NCBI RefSeq assembly: GCF_028290495.1
Contig: NZ_JAQGJT010000062.1
Location: 1-51,199 of the forward strand
Direction of reading: 5' to 3'
Origin: Tardiphaga sp.
Lineage (GTDB): Bacteria > Pseudomonadota > Alphaproteobacteria > Rhizobiales > Xanthobacteraceae
Length of the DNA stretch: 51,199 nucleotides
Below the pieces are notes generated by a model, which was not told the DNA's origin, did no database searches, and worked only from the letters and a program-made list of their open reading frames with translations. This document shows, piece by piece, positions 36,322 to 46,080 of this stretch (position 1 is its first letter; each line of letters opens with the position of its first letter). Made by a program: the position numbers and the translations under genes.

Positions 36322-37227
36322 ATGCGACATCTCAAGCTGCTGACCCATGTCGTCGAGGTCGCCCGCATGGGCTCGATCCGCAAGGCGGCGGAGCATCTCA
36401 ATCTGACGCCGTCGGCGATGAACCGGCGCATCCAGGACCTCGAGGCCGAGGTCGGCACGCCCTTGTTCGAGCGCCGGCCGCGCGGCGTCAAGCTGACCAC
36501 CGCGGGTGAGATGTTCGTACGCTATGCGCGCAGCCAGATTGCCGATGCCGAGCGAATGAAATCGCAGGTTGAAGATCTGCGCGGGTTGCGGCGCGGGCCG
36601 ATCCAGATCGCCTGCAGCCAGGCTCTGGCGTTCGATTTCCTGGCGTCGCAGGTCGCTGCGTTCCAGAAACAGCATCCGAAGGTGGTGTTCGATCTCAAGG
36701 TGATGGACCACGACCGTGCGCTGGTGGCGCTCGCCGCCTATGAGGTCGATCTGGCGCTGGTGTACCGCCCGACGATGTGGCCGTCGGTGCGCGTGATGGC
36801 CACCGTACCGCAGCGTCTCGCGGTGGTGGTGCGCGCTGACCATCCGCTGGCTGGCAAGAAGACGGTGCGGCTGTCGGATTGCGCCGAATACCCCGCCGCG
36901 CTGCCGGACCGCACGCTGAGCGGCCGGCAGATCCTCGACGAGGTCACCGCGCGGCGCGAAATGCGGCTCAACATGCAGGCGGAATCGAATTCCTTCGAGA
37001 TGCTGCGCGGTCTCGTCTTCCGCTGCAACATGATCTCGTTCCAGATCGAGATCGGCGCGCCGTCGGGCGATCTCGGCACCGGTCTGGTCGGCCGCCCGGT
37101 CGATACCCGCGATGTGCCGACCGCCGATCTGGTGCTGTGCCAGCTTCGCGGCCGCGGCCTGTCGGTGGCGGCGGCGACCTTCGCTGAAATTCTGGCCAAG
37201 AGCATGCAGGTGATGAAGCCGGCGTAG
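36322..37227 (+). CDS. LysR-family transcriptional regulator of the heterocycle cluster
   Basis: This 301-residue regulator begins MRHLKLLTHVVEVARMGSIR with the HTH KAAEHLNLTPSAMNRRIQDL and the LysR linker LFERRPRGVKLTTAG; the effector domain spans about residues 90-295. GGAGG lies five bases upstream of the ATG at 36322; the open frame runs about 1 kb further upstream but that part is antisense to binding protein copy 2 and is not coding. It is divergent from the 36165-26956 cluster and most likely its activator. The 156-base gap shows no single obvious operator. Confidence 0.9.
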   Translation: MRHLKLLTHVVEVARMGSIRKAAEHLNLTPSAMNRRIQDLEAEVGTPLFERRPRGVKLTTAGEMFVRYARSQIADAERMKSQVEDLRGLRRGPIQIACSQALAFDFLASQVAAFQKQHPKVVFDLKVMDHDRALVALAAYEVDLALVYRPTMWPSVRVMATVPQRLAVVVRADHPLAGKKTVRLSDCAEYPAALPDRTLSGRQILDEVTARREMRLNMQAESNSFEMLRGLVFRCNMISFQIEIGAPSGDLGTGLVGRPVDTRDVPTADLVLCQLRGRGLSVAAATFAEILAKSMQVMKPA

Positions 37228-37254
37228 CCGGGCATTGATGGGCCGTGAAAGAGG

Positions 37255-38433
37255 CTAGCGGTTGGCCAGCAAGCCCACGCAATCGCGCGCGATCGTCGTC
37301 TCTTCGCTGGTCGGAATGATGTGAAGCTCGATCTTGCTGCCGGGGGCGGCGATGTCCGCGGCGTTGGCATCATTGGCGGCGGCGTCCAGCTTGACGCCGA
37401 GAAATCCGAGCCGGGCGCAGATGCCCCGGCGAATTTCCGGGCTGTGCTCGCCGATGCCTGCGGTGAAAACAAGACAGTCCAGTCCGCCGAGGCTGACGGC
37501 CATCGCCGCGATTTCCTTGGCTGCGCGCTCGACATACAGTTCCACCGCTTCGATCGCGTGCGGCTCTGCGCTTCCGGCCAGCACGCGCATATCGGCCGAG
37601 AGGCCGGACACGCCGAGCAGGCCGGACTCACTATACAGCATCCGTTCGAGTTCGGACGCCGACATGCCGTGGACCTGTTGCAGATACAGCAGTACGCCGG
37701 GGTCGATCGCGCCGCAGCGCGTGCCCATCATCAGCCCATCGAGCGCGGTGAGGCCCATCGTGGTGTCGATGCTGATGCCGCCCTGCATGGCGCACAGGCT
37801 GGACCCGCTGCCGAGATGCGCGACCACCGTACGCCCGGCGGCCAGCGCCGGTGAGAGTTCGGCGAGGCGATGGGCGATGAACTGATAGGACAGGCCGTGG
37901 AATCCGTAGCGGCGGATGCCGAGTTCGTCGAACCGGCGCGGAATCGCAAAGCGGCGCGCCCGCGGTCCGAGGTCGTGGTGAAAAGCGGTGTCGAAACAGG
38001 CAATCTGCGGCAGTTCCGGCCGCAGCGACAGCAGCGGCTTGATTGGCTGCAGGCTGCGCAGCTGGTGCAATGGCGCCAGTGGCGTGAGCGCCTGCAGCGC
38101 GTGCAGCACATCGCCGTCGATCAGTACCGGGGCAACAAAGTCCTGGCCGCCATGCACGATGCGATGGCCGATCGCCACCAGATCGTCGCACGCCAGATAG
38201 CCATCGACCCAGGTCAGGATGTCGTCGAGCAACCCGGCCTCGTCGGCGCGGTCGGGCTGTTGCTTGTCGAACAGCACTTCGCCCTTGCCGTCCTTGATGG
38301 TCAGCCGCGGCTCGGCGTCGTGTTCGTCGAGCAGTCCCTTGCACAACAATTGCGGGCCGTCCGACGCGATGTCGAACAGCCCGAACTTGATGGTGCTCGA
38401 TCCGGCGTTCAGAATCAGGATGGCATCGGACAT
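37255..38433 (-). CDS. ackA: Acetate kinase
   Basis: This 392-residue enzyme interconverts acetyl phosphate plus ADP and acetate plus ATP. The acetokinase family signatures are present: ILNAGSSTIKFGLFD at residues 6-20, IACFDTAFH, RYGFHGLSYQFIAHRL, VAHLGSGSSLCAMQGG, MGTRCGAIDPG and TAGIGEHSPEIR. GGGAG lies eight bases upstream of the ATG. It starts six bases after the phosphoketolase stop, so it should turn phosphoketolase-made acetyl phosphate into ATP. It is convergent with the LysR gene at 36322, with only 27 bases between stops. Confidence 0.95.
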   Translation of the reverse strand: MSDAILILNAGSSTIKFGLFDIASDGPQLLCKGLLDEHDAEPRLTIKDGKGEVLFDKQQPDRADEAGLLDDILTWVDGYLACDDLVAIGHRIVHGGQDFVAPVLIDGDVLHALQALTPLAPLHQLRSLQPIKPLLSLRPELPQIACFDTAFHHDLGPRARRFAIPRRFDELGIRRYGFHGLSYQFIAHRLAELSPALAAGRTVVAHLGSGSSLCAMQGGISIDTTMGLTALDGLMMGTRCGAIDPGVLLYLQQVHGMSASELERMLYSESGLLGVSGLSADMRVLAGSAEPHAIEAVELYVERAAKEIAAMAVSLGGLDCLVFTAGIGEHSPEIRRGICARLGFLGVKLDAAANDANAADIAAPGSKIELHIIPTSEETTIARDCVGLLANR

Positions 38434-38439
38434 GCGAGG

Positions 38440-40844
38440 TCAGTCTCCCGCTTTCGCCGCTGTGCCGTAGGGCCAGCTCCAGTCGCTGATTTCCGGCATG
38501 TCCTCGCCGTGCTCGCGCACATAGCGCGTGTGTTCGAGCAATTTGTCGCGGAACTGTTGTTTGACCGCAGCCGCGGCGACGCCGAGGCCGGGAACGCGTT
38601 CGATGACGTCGATGGCCAGGTGGAAGCGATCGAGACGATTCAGCACCACCATGTCGAACGGTGTCGTCGTGGTGCCTTCTTCCTCGAAGCCGTGCACATG
38701 CATGCGGGCATGGTTGGCACGGTTGTAGGTGAGGCGGTGGATGAGATGCGGGTAGCCATGAAACGCGAAGATCACCGGCTTGTCGCGGGTGAACATGTCG
38801 TCGAACTCACGGTCGCCGAGCCCGTGCGGATGTTCCGTGTCGGGCTGCAGCGTCATCAGATCGACGACGTTGATGACGCGGATATTCAGGTCCGGATAAC
38901 CTTTCGCAGCAAATCTACCGCGGCCAGTGTTTCCAGCGTCGGCACGTCGCCGCAACATGCCATCACCACGTCGGGCTCGTTGGCGACATGCTCGGTGCCG
39001 GCCCACGGCCAGATGCCGATGCCGGCGTCGCAATGGACGGCTGCCTGATCCATCGCCAGCCATTGCGGCGCCGGCTGTTTGCCGGCGACGATGACGTTGA
39101 TGCGGTCATAGGTGCGCAGCACGTGGTCTGTGATCCACAGCAGCGTGTTGGCGTCCGGCGGAAAATACACGCGGACGATGTCGGCCTTCTTGTTGGCGAC
39201 CAGATCGACGAAGCCGGGGTCCTGATGGCTGAAGCCGTTATGGTCCTGGCGCCAGACATGCGAAGTGAGCAGATAATTGAACGAGGCGATCGGCCGTCGC
39301 CACGGCAGGCCGCGCGACACCTTCAGCCATTTGGCGTGCTGGTTGAACATCGAATCGACGATGTGGACGAAGGCCTCGTAGCAGGAGAAAAGGCCGTGGC
39401 GCCCGGTCAGCAGATAGCCTTCGAGCCAGCCCTGGCAGAGATGCTCGCTGAGCACTTCCATCACGCGGCCATCCTGCGCCAGATGCACGTCGTAGGGCTC
39501 AATGCCCTCCATCCACTGCCGCTCGGTGACTTCGAACACCGCATCGAGCCGGTTCGAAGCGGTCTCGTCCGGGCCCATGATGCGGAAGTTGCGCTGCTCT
39601 GCGTTCAGCGTGATGACGTCGCGCAGGAATTTGCCCATCTCGCGGGTAGCTTCGCCGAGCACCGCGCCCGGCCGGGGCACGTCGATGGCGTAGTCGCGAT
39701 AATTCGGCAACGTCAATTCGCGCTTCAGCAGACCGCCATTGGCATGCGGGTTGGCGCCCATGCGGCGGTTGCCTTCCGGCGCCAGCGCCTGCAATTCCGG
39801 CTTCAGTTGGCCGGCTTCGTCGAACAGGTCGTCCGGCCGGTAACTGCGCAGCCATTCTTCCAGCAGCCGGAGATGCTCGGGATTGCCGCGCGGATCGCTG
39901 ATCGGCACCTGATGCGAACGCCAGAATCCCTCGACCTTGAGGCCATCCACTTCCTTCGGCCCGGTCCAACCTTTCGGGCTGCGCAGCACGATCATCGGCC
40001 ACTTCGGCCTTGCGGTGTTGCCGCCCTCGCGGGCCGCCTTGTGGATGTCGCGGATTCGCGCAAAGGCGGTCTGCATCGTATCGGCCATCAGCTGGTGCAT
40101 CGTGGCGGGGTCGCTGCCCTCGACGAACAGCGGCTCGTGGCCGTAGCCCTCGAACAGTTTTTGCAACTCCTCGTCGGCCATGCGGGCAAGCACAGTAGGA
40201 TTGGCGATCTTGTAGCCGTTGAGGTGCAGAATCGGCAGCACCGCGCCGTCATGGACGGGATTGAGAAACTTGTTGGAATGCCATGATGCGGCCAGCGCGC
40301 CCGTCTCGGCCTCGCCGTCGCCGATCACGCAGGCGACGATAAGGTCGGGATTGTCGAACGCCGCGCCATAGGCGTGAACCAGCGCATAGCCGAGCTCGCC
40401 GCCCTCGCTGATCGACCCCGGCGTTTCCGGCGCGGCATGGCTGGGAATGCCGCCGGGAAACGAAAATTGCCGGAACAGTTTCTGAACGCCGCCGGCATCG
40501 CGGCTGATGTCGGGATAGATCTCGCTATAGCTGCCTTCGAGATAGGTGTTGGCCACCATGCCCGGGCCGCCATGTCCGGGGCCGCAGACATAAAGTACGT
40601 TGAGATCGTCGGCGCGGATCGCACGGTTGAGATGCGCGTAGACGAAATTGAGGCCGGGCGTGGTGCCCCAATGGCCGAGCAGCCGCGGTTTGACGTGCTC
40701 GCGCAGCAGCGGCTGGCGCAACAGCGCATTGTCGAGCAGATAGATCTGCCCGACCGACAGATAGTTAGCCGCGCGCCAGTAGCGGTCGATCAGGTTGAGT
40801 TCATCATCGGTTAGGGAAGAACAGGTGGGTGAAGCATCGAGCAT
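38440..40844 (-). pseudogene. xfp: Phosphoketolase gene with a one-base frameshift near codon 648
   Basis: Phosphoketolase splits xylulose 5-phosphate or fructose 6-phosphate with phosphate into acetyl phosphate and an aldose phosphate, using thiamine diphosphate. Frame one, from the ATG at 40844, codes about 648 residues with the family motifs [35 protein letters not shown] and [14 protein letters not shown], then ends LLRKVIRT at a stop (38886). The remaining 150 or so residues ([31 protein letters not shown], through WSWPYG) continue in the neighbouring frame to 38440. One missing base between 38898 and 38901 explains it. The joined protein would have about 800 residues, the normal length. 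Because the downstream part is fully conserved, either a very recent mutation or a sequencing error is likely. Confidence 0.85.
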
Positions 40845-41132
40845 GGTGAGCCTTTCACCGCGGACCGAAACACGCTTCGGCCGCTGACATCCATAATGTA
40901 TAGTTGGGCGGAGCTGCTTCGCGCCGCGATGTCGTCCGTGGCAATCACTGTTCCGCTTTGGGGATGACGTTGAGATGACGATGCCTTGCGTTGCAATCTT
41001 GCATGGCATTGAATCCCGTAATTGAGGCAGATCAATAGGCACAACCGGGCTATAACGTGCGTCACCGGCCGGCGCGAGAACCTCGCGCGGGATGCCGTGA
41101 CGCGGAATGTCGAACAATTGAGGCCTTGCCGG
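40845..41132. promoter_or_regulatory. Divergent promoter region between xfp-ackA and the Pat-like gene
   Basis: This 288-base gap serves two divergent units. Its clearest element is the FNR/FixK-type box at 41022-41035. TATAAC at 41051-41056 could be a -10 element for the rightward gene. No hairpin or small gene is evident in the remainder. Confidence 0.55.
41022..41035. promoter_or_regulatory. FNR/FixK-type binding site TTGA-N6-TCAA
   Basis: TTGAGGCAGATCAA keeps both TTGA half-sites exactly, with the right half extended to ATCAA, as in the FixK/FnrL consensus TTGAT-N4-ATCAA. It lies 97 bases from its end to the ATG of the Pat-like gene and 178 bases from the xfp start on the other side. Activation of xfp-ackA, the Pat-like gene, or both under low oxygen is inferred. 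Confidence 0.65.
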
Positions 41133-43835
41133 ATGTCTATCTATCGCCTGAGCAACCTGCTCGCACCGCGTTCGGTTGCGCTGATCGGCGGCAGCCCGCG
41201 GCCGGGCTCGGTGGGCAGAGTGGTACTTCGGAACATCCTTGATGCGAAGTTCGGCGGCGAGTTCGGCATCGTCAATCCGCATCACCGTGAAATTGCCGGC
41301 ATCGCCACCGTCCGTCGCCTCGCAGACCTTTCTTTCGTGCCGGACCTGATCGTGATCACCGCGCCGGTAGCAGCGATTCCGGGCCTCATCGAGGAGGCGG
41401 GCCGCCTCGGCGTGCCCGGTGTGCTGATGATCTCCGCGGGGCTCGGCGAAGGCGAAGGCTCGCTGGCGCAAGCCGCCGAAGTCGCCGCCCGCCGTCACGG
41501 CATGCGGCTGATCGGTCCGCAAAGCATCGGTGTGATGATGCCGAACGCCCGACTCAATGCCAGCTTCGCCGCGCATATGCCCCGGCCGGGTAACCTGGCG
41601 CTGATCTCGCAATCCGGCGCGATCGCTGCCGGCATGGTCGGCTGGGCGGCACAGCGTTCGGTCGGCTTCTCCGGCATCGTCTCGATCGCCGACCAGCTCG
41701 ATGTTGATATCGCCGATCTGCTCGATTACTTCGCGCTCGACAGCAAGACGCGCGCTATCCTGCTCTATGTGGAATCCATCAAGGACGCCCGCAAATTCAT
41801 GTCGGCGGCCCGCGCCGCGGCGCGCATCAAGCCAGTGATGGTCGTCAAGTCCGGACGCCTGCTGCAGGGCGCGGCTGAGGCTGCGACGCACACCGGCGCG
41901 CTGGCCGGTTCCGATGCGGTGTATGAAGCCGCCTTCCGCCGCGCCGGCGTGCTGCGGGTGTCCGACCTGCGCGAATTGTTCGACTGCGCCGAGACGCTCG
42001 GCCGCATCACGTCGCCGGCCGGCAAGCGCCTTGCCGTGCTCACCAATGGCGACGGCATCGGCGTTCTGGCCATCGACCGGCTCAACCAGCTCGGCGGCAT
42101 TCCGGCGGTGATGTCGCCGGCCGCGCATCAACAGCTGGAGTCGGTGGTGCCGCGCGCCTGGTCCGGCTCAGGTCCGGTCAACATCGTCGGCGACGCCAAC
42201 GCCGAGCGTTACGTCGCGGCGCTGGAAATCTTGCTGGCCGATCCCGGCAACGACGCTATCCTGGTGATGAATGTCGAGACCGCGATTGCTTCGGCGGATG
42301 ATATCGCCGGCGCCGTGACGCGGCTGGTCAAGCAGTACGTTGAGTCGCATCGCGGCTTTGCCAAGCCGGTGCTGGCGGTGTGGGTCGGCGCCGCCCCGAG
42401 GATTCTTGCGGTGCTCAGCGCCGCGGGCCTGCCGAACTATCCGACCGGCGGCGACGCGGTGCGTAGTTTCATGCATCTGGTGCAGCACCGCGAGGTGGTC
42501 GAGACGCTGGCGCAGGTGCCCCCGGCGCTGCCCGAAACCTTCGTGCCGGATATCGATGCTGCGCGCTCGATCGTGGCGGATGCGCTTGGCGAAAACCGGC
42601 GCTGGCTCAGCCCGGTCGAAATCCGGCGGCTGCTACAGGCCTACCAGATTCCGATGATCGCGACCTTTGTCGCCGCGGACGTCGAAGAGGCCGTGCAGCA
42701 TGCCGCGACGATCCTGGCCGGCGGCGCGACGGTGGTGCTGAAAATCCTCTCGCGTGACATCGTTCACAAGTCCGACGTCGGCGGCGTCGTGCTCAACCTC
42801 ACCAACGTCGAGGCGGTGCGCCTGGCTGCCACCGACATCCTCGCGCGCGCCAGCAGGCTGCATCCGCAGGCACGGATTTCGGGCATCATTGTGCAGCCGA
42901 TGATGGTGCGGCCGAAGGCCCGCGAATTGCTGCTTGGTCTCGCCGACGATCCTACCTTCGGCACGGTGGTGGTGTTCGGCCGCGGCGGCACCGCGGTCGA
43001 GATCATCAACGACAAGGCGCTGGCGCTGCCGCCGCTTGATTTGCCGCTGGCGCGCGACCTGGTCGGGCGCACCCGCGTGTCGCGGCTGCTGGCCGGTTAC
43101 CGCGACGTGCCGCCGGTTCAGCCTGATGCGGTGTCGCTGGCTCTGGTCCGGCTGGCGCAGATGGCGGCGGATATTCCGGAAATCCGCGAACTCGACATCA
43201 ATCCGCTGCTGGCCGATGAAAACGGCGTGCTGGCGCTCGATGCCCGCATTGCGGTGGGCGCAGTGCCGAGAAAATTCAGCGGCAAGGGTCCGGCCAATTT
43301 CGCCGTGCGCCCCTATCCCTCGCAATGGCAACGCCATGTCGACCTCAAGGACGGCTGGCGCATCTTCATGCGGCCGATCCGCCCGGAAGACGAGCCGACC
43401 ATTCACGGCTTCCTCAAGCACGTCACCGACGAGGACCGCCGGCTGCGCTTCTTCGCGCCGATGAAGCACTTTACCCATGAGTTCATCGCGCGGCTGACGC
43501 AACTCGATTACGCCCGCGCGATGGCCTTCGTCGCCTTTGACGCCGCGACCGGCGAGATGGTCGGCGTGGTCCGGCTGCATTCCGACTCGCTGTACCAGAA
43601 CGGCGAATATGCCGTGCTGCTCCGCTCGGACCTCAAGGGCAGGGGGCTGGGCTGGGCGCTGATGCAGTTGATCATCGAATACGCGAAGTCGGAGGGGCTG
43701 ACGCAGGTATCCGGCGAGGTGCTGCGGGAGAACACCACCATGCTGGAAATGTGCCGGGCACTCGGTTTTGCGGTGAAATCCGACCCTGATGAGCGCGACA
43801 TCTGCAATGTGACGCTGACGCTGGACCGCGCGTAA
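41133..43835 (+). CDS. Pat-like bifunctional acyl-CoA synthetase (ADP-forming)/GNAT acetyltransferase
   Basis: This 900-residue fusion has an N-terminal CoA-binding and ligase part like ADP-forming acetyl-CoA synthetases ([20 protein letters not shown] at residues 9-28), an ATP-grasp part around 490-700 ([20 protein letters not shown]), and a C-terminal GNAT domain from about residue 742 with the acetyl-CoA loop [15 protein letters not shown]. It resembles Pat/YfiQ protein acetyltransferases, which acetylate and switch off acyl-CoA synthetases. The residue corresponding to the phosphorylated histidine of true synthetases is kept (H253 in ATHTGALAG). The ATG at 41133 follows GAGG by nine bases; an earlier ATG would start inside the FNR-type box. 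Confidence 0.88.
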   Translation: MSIYRLSNLLAPRSVALIGGSPRPGSVGRVVLRNILDAKFGGEFGIVNPHHREIAGIATVRRLADLSFVPDLIVITAPVAAIPGLIEEAGRLGVPGVLMISAGLGEGEGSLAQAAEVAARRHGMRLIGPQSIGVMMPNARLNASFAAHMPRPGNLALISQSGAIAAGMVGWAAQRSVGFSGIVSIADQLDVDIADLLDYFALDSKTRAILLYVESIKDARKFMSAARAAARIKPVMVVKSGRLLQGAAEAATHTGALAGSDAVYEAAFRRAGVLRVSDLRELFDCAETLGRITSPAGKRLAVLTNGDGIGVLAIDRLNQLGGIPAVMSPAAHQQLESVVPRAWSGSGPVNIVGDANAERYVAALEILLADPGNDAILVMNVETAIASADDIAGAVTRLVKQYVESHRGFAKPVLAVWVGAAPRILAVLSAAGLPNYPTGGDAVRSFMHLVQHREVVETLAQVPPALPETFVPDIDAARSIVADALGENRRWLSPVEIRRLLQAYQIPMIATFVAADVEEAVQHAATILAGGATVVLKILSRDIVHKSDVGGVVLNLTNVEAVRLAATDILARASRLHPQARISGIIVQPMMVRPKARELLLGLADDPTFGTVVVFGRGGTAVEIINDKALALPPLDLPLARDLVGRTRVSRLLAGYRDVPPVQPDAVSLALVRLAQMAADIPEIRELDINPLLADENGVLALDARIAVGAVPRKFSGKGPANFAVRPYPSQWQRHVDLKDGWRIFMRPIRPEDEPTIHGFLKHVTDEDRRLRFFAPMKHFTHEFIARLTQLDYARAMAFVAFDAATGEMVGVVRLHSDSLYQNGEYAVLLRSDLKGRGLGWALMQLIIEYAKSEGLTQVSGEVLRENTTMLEMCRALGFAVKSDPDERDICNVTLTLDRA

Positions 43836-43974
43836 ACTCCGGTAACGCGGTACGTGGCCGCGGCTCTCCCGGAGCCATGCGCGGCGGTTGCCCACAGTAT
43901 GAAATAAAACCGTTGGAAGACGGTGCCGCGACAGATAAAGACGGCGGCAACGCATTTTCGATCGGGAAATTACC

Positions 43975-45105
43975 ATGAATACGAGAATTCTTGCCACTTT
44001 GGCCCTGTCTGCGCTCGGCCTGGCCTCCGCCTCGATTGCCCCGGCACGGGCACAGGATGTCACGATCGGCGCGATCGAAATCCTGACCGGCCCGAACAGC
44101 CGCTATGGCTTCGCGATCCGCAACGGCTTCGACCTGGCGCTGGAAGAGGTCAACAAGACCGGCGTGCTCGGTGGCCGCAAGCTGGTGATCCAGTATGAAG
44201 ACAGCGCCGGCAACAAGGACCAGGCGGTTAACGGCGCGCGCAAGCTGATCGGCATCACCAAGGTGCCGGTGATCCTCGGGCCGACGCTGTCGAACGAAAT
44301 GTTCGCCGCCGGTCCCGTCGCCAATGCGCAGAAGGTTCCGATCGTCGGCACCTCGACCACCGCCGCCGGCATCACCGCGATCGGTCCCTACGTGTACCGC
44401 ACCTCGCTGCCGGAGAGCGACGTCATTCCGGTGACCCTGAAGCGCGCGCAGGAGAAGTTCGGCATCAAGAAGGTTGCCGTGATGTATGCGAACGACGATG
44501 CGTTCAGCAAATCCGGCTATGACGTGTTCAAGGCGTCGCTGGACAAGATGGGCATCCAGATCCTGACCACCGAGACCTTCGGTTCCAAGGACAGCGATTT
44601 CTCGGCGCAATTGACCAAGATCAAGAGCCTGAACCCCGACGCCATCGTGGTTTCGGCACTGGTCGAGCCGGCCTCCGGCATCCTGCTCGGCGCGCGCGCC
44701 GTCGGCATCGATCCGAAGGTGCGCTTCATCGGCGGCAACGGCTTCAACTCGCCGAAGCTCGGCGACATCGCCGGCGAAGCCGCCGACGGCACGATGGTCG
44801 GCAGCCCGTGGTTCATCGCCAAGGATGACGCAGCCAACACCAAGTTCGTCGCCGCCTACCGCGCCAAGTACAAGGACGATCCGGACCAGTTCGCAGCGCA
44901 GGCCTATGACACGCTGCACATCGTCGCTAACGCCATCAACACCGCCGGCGCGCCGGAGAGCGAGAAGATCAAGGCGGCCCTGCAGGCCACCAAGTATTCC
45001 GGCGTGATGGGTCCGTTCTCCTTCACCGACCAGCGCGATCCGGCCGATGCGTCGGGCGTCGTGGTGATCGAGATGAAGAACGGAAAATTCCAGATCCTCA
45101 AGTAA
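43975..45105 (+). CDS. ABC transporter substrate-binding protein (LivK/HAAT family)
   Basis: This 376-residue periplasmic protein has a Sec signal (residues 1 to about 26, ending ARA before QDVTIGAIE) and a type I binding fold: EILTGPNSRYGFAIRNGFDL, an ILGPTLSNEMFAAGPVANAQ ligand loop with PIVGTSTTAAGI, and the C-terminal AAQAYDTLHIVANAI. It is the binding protein of the complete transporter coded downstream. GGGAAA stands ten bases upstream of the ATG. The family binds branched-chain amino acids, amides, urea or aromatic acids; the ligand here is not determined. Confidence 0.92.
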   Translation: MNTRILATLALSALGLASASIAPARAQDVTIGAIEILTGPNSRYGFAIRNGFDLALEEVNKTGVLGGRKLVIQYEDSAGNKDQAVNGARKLIGITKVPVILGPTLSNEMFAAGPVANAQKVPIVGTSTTAAGITAIGPYVYRTSLPESDVIPVTLKRAQEKFGIKKVAVMYANDDAFSKSGYDVFKASLDKMGIQILTTETFGSKDSDFSAQLTKIKSLNPDAIVVSALVEPASGILLGARAVGIDPKVRFIGGNGFNSPKLGDIAGEAADGTMVGSPWFIAKDDAANTKFVAAYRAKYKDDPDQFAAQAYDTLHIVANAINTAGAPESEKIKAALQATKYSGVMGPFSFTDQRDPADASGVVVIEMKNGKFQILK

Positions 45106-45166
45106 CAGAAAATCGAACCGGCGGCCGGCGCTCACGCGACGGTCGCCGCTTTGACTGGCACTGATT

Positions 45167-46069
45167 ATGTTAGCGCAAATTCTCCAGCAGCTTCCCCAGC
45201 AGCTCATCAACGGGCTGGTCCTGGGATCGACCTACGCGCTGTTCGCGCTGGGCTTTACGCTGATGTTCGGCGTGCTCGGCGTTATCAATCTCACTTACGG
45301 ATTCTATTTCACCACCGGCGCGTTTCTGGCGCTGTACGGCGCCAAGATGCTGGCGCTGCCGATCTGGCTGGCGCTGCCCGCGGCCGCGATCCTGACCGGG
45401 CTGCTCGCTATCGTGCTGGACACCATCCTGCTGACGCCGCTGCGCCGCAAGAAGGCGCCGGAACTCTCGTCGCTGATGGTCACTCTCGGCGGCACGCTGC
45501 TTTTGTATTCGTCGATGACGGGAATTTTCGGCACAGAAATCCGCCGCCTGCCGCCGGCCATCATCAGCCACGCCGCGATCACGTTCGGGAGCGTGCGCAT
45601 CAACCTGTCGCAGATCCTGATCGTCGTCACCACCGTGCTGATCGTCGCCGTGCTGCTGGCCGTGGTGCGCTTCACGCGCTTCGGCCTGTCGATGCGCTCG
45701 CTGGCTGAAAATGCCGAGGCCGCGGAACTGATGGGCGTCAACACCGACGCCGTGGTGCGGCTGGTGTCCTTCATCTCCGGCGCGCTCGGCGCCACTGCCG
45801 GCGTGCTGATCGGGCTGAACTTCAACGCGATCCAGCCCTATATGGGCGAGGCGATGATGCTGAAAGGCTTTGCCGTCATCATCATCGGCGGCCTCGGCGA
45901 CATCAAGGGCGCGCTGATCGCGGGCCTGGTGATCGGCGTGCTCGAGGCGCTGACCGCAGGCTTCATTTCCTCCGAGCTCAAGGATGCGGTCGCCTTCATC
46001 CTGTTGATCGCCACGCTCTGGTTCCGCCCGGTCGGCCTGTTCGGCCGTGCGCCGGTCAAGCGCGCCTGA
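45167..46069 (+). CDS. livH: Branched-chain amino acid-type ABC permease LivH
   Basis: This 300-residue inner-membrane permease has about eight spans. It has the LivH hallmarks QQLINGLVLGSTYALFALGFTLMFGVLGVIN, identified by its first block near residues 8-24, the NAEAAELMGVN loop near 180-190 and the IIIGGLGDIKGALIAG segment near 240-255. It lies 61 bases after the binding protein gene. Its own ribosome-binding site is weak, so it may rely on coupling. It pairs with LivM. Confidence 0.94.
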   Translation: MLAQILQQLPQQLINGLVLGSTYALFALGFTLMFGVLGVINLTYGFYFTTGAFLALYGAKMLALPIWLALPAAAILTGLLAIVLDTILLTPLRRKKAPELSSLMVTLGGTLLLYSSMTGIFGTEIRRLPPAIISHAAITFGSVRINLSQILIVVTTVLIVAVLLAVVRFTRFGLSMRSLAENAEAAELMGVNTDAVVRLVSFISGALGATAGVLIGLNFNAIQPYMGEAMMLKGFAVIIIGGLGDIKGALIAGLVIGVLEALTAGFISSELKDAVAFILLIATLWFRPVGLFGRAPVKRA

Positions 46070-46080
46070 CGGGAAATCCA

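Noticed and set aside
38895..38910. Programmed -1 frameshift site in the phosphoketolase gene
   Set aside because: The sequence at the shift (GCGAAAGGTT on the coding strand) is not a classical slippery heptamer and I see no pseudoknot or strong stem just after it. A missing base is simpler.
40845..42131. Extension of the phosphoketolase frame upstream to 42131 on the minus strand
   Set aside because: The extra part is antisense to the Pat-like gene and lacks similarity; Xfp homology starts at the ATG at 40844.
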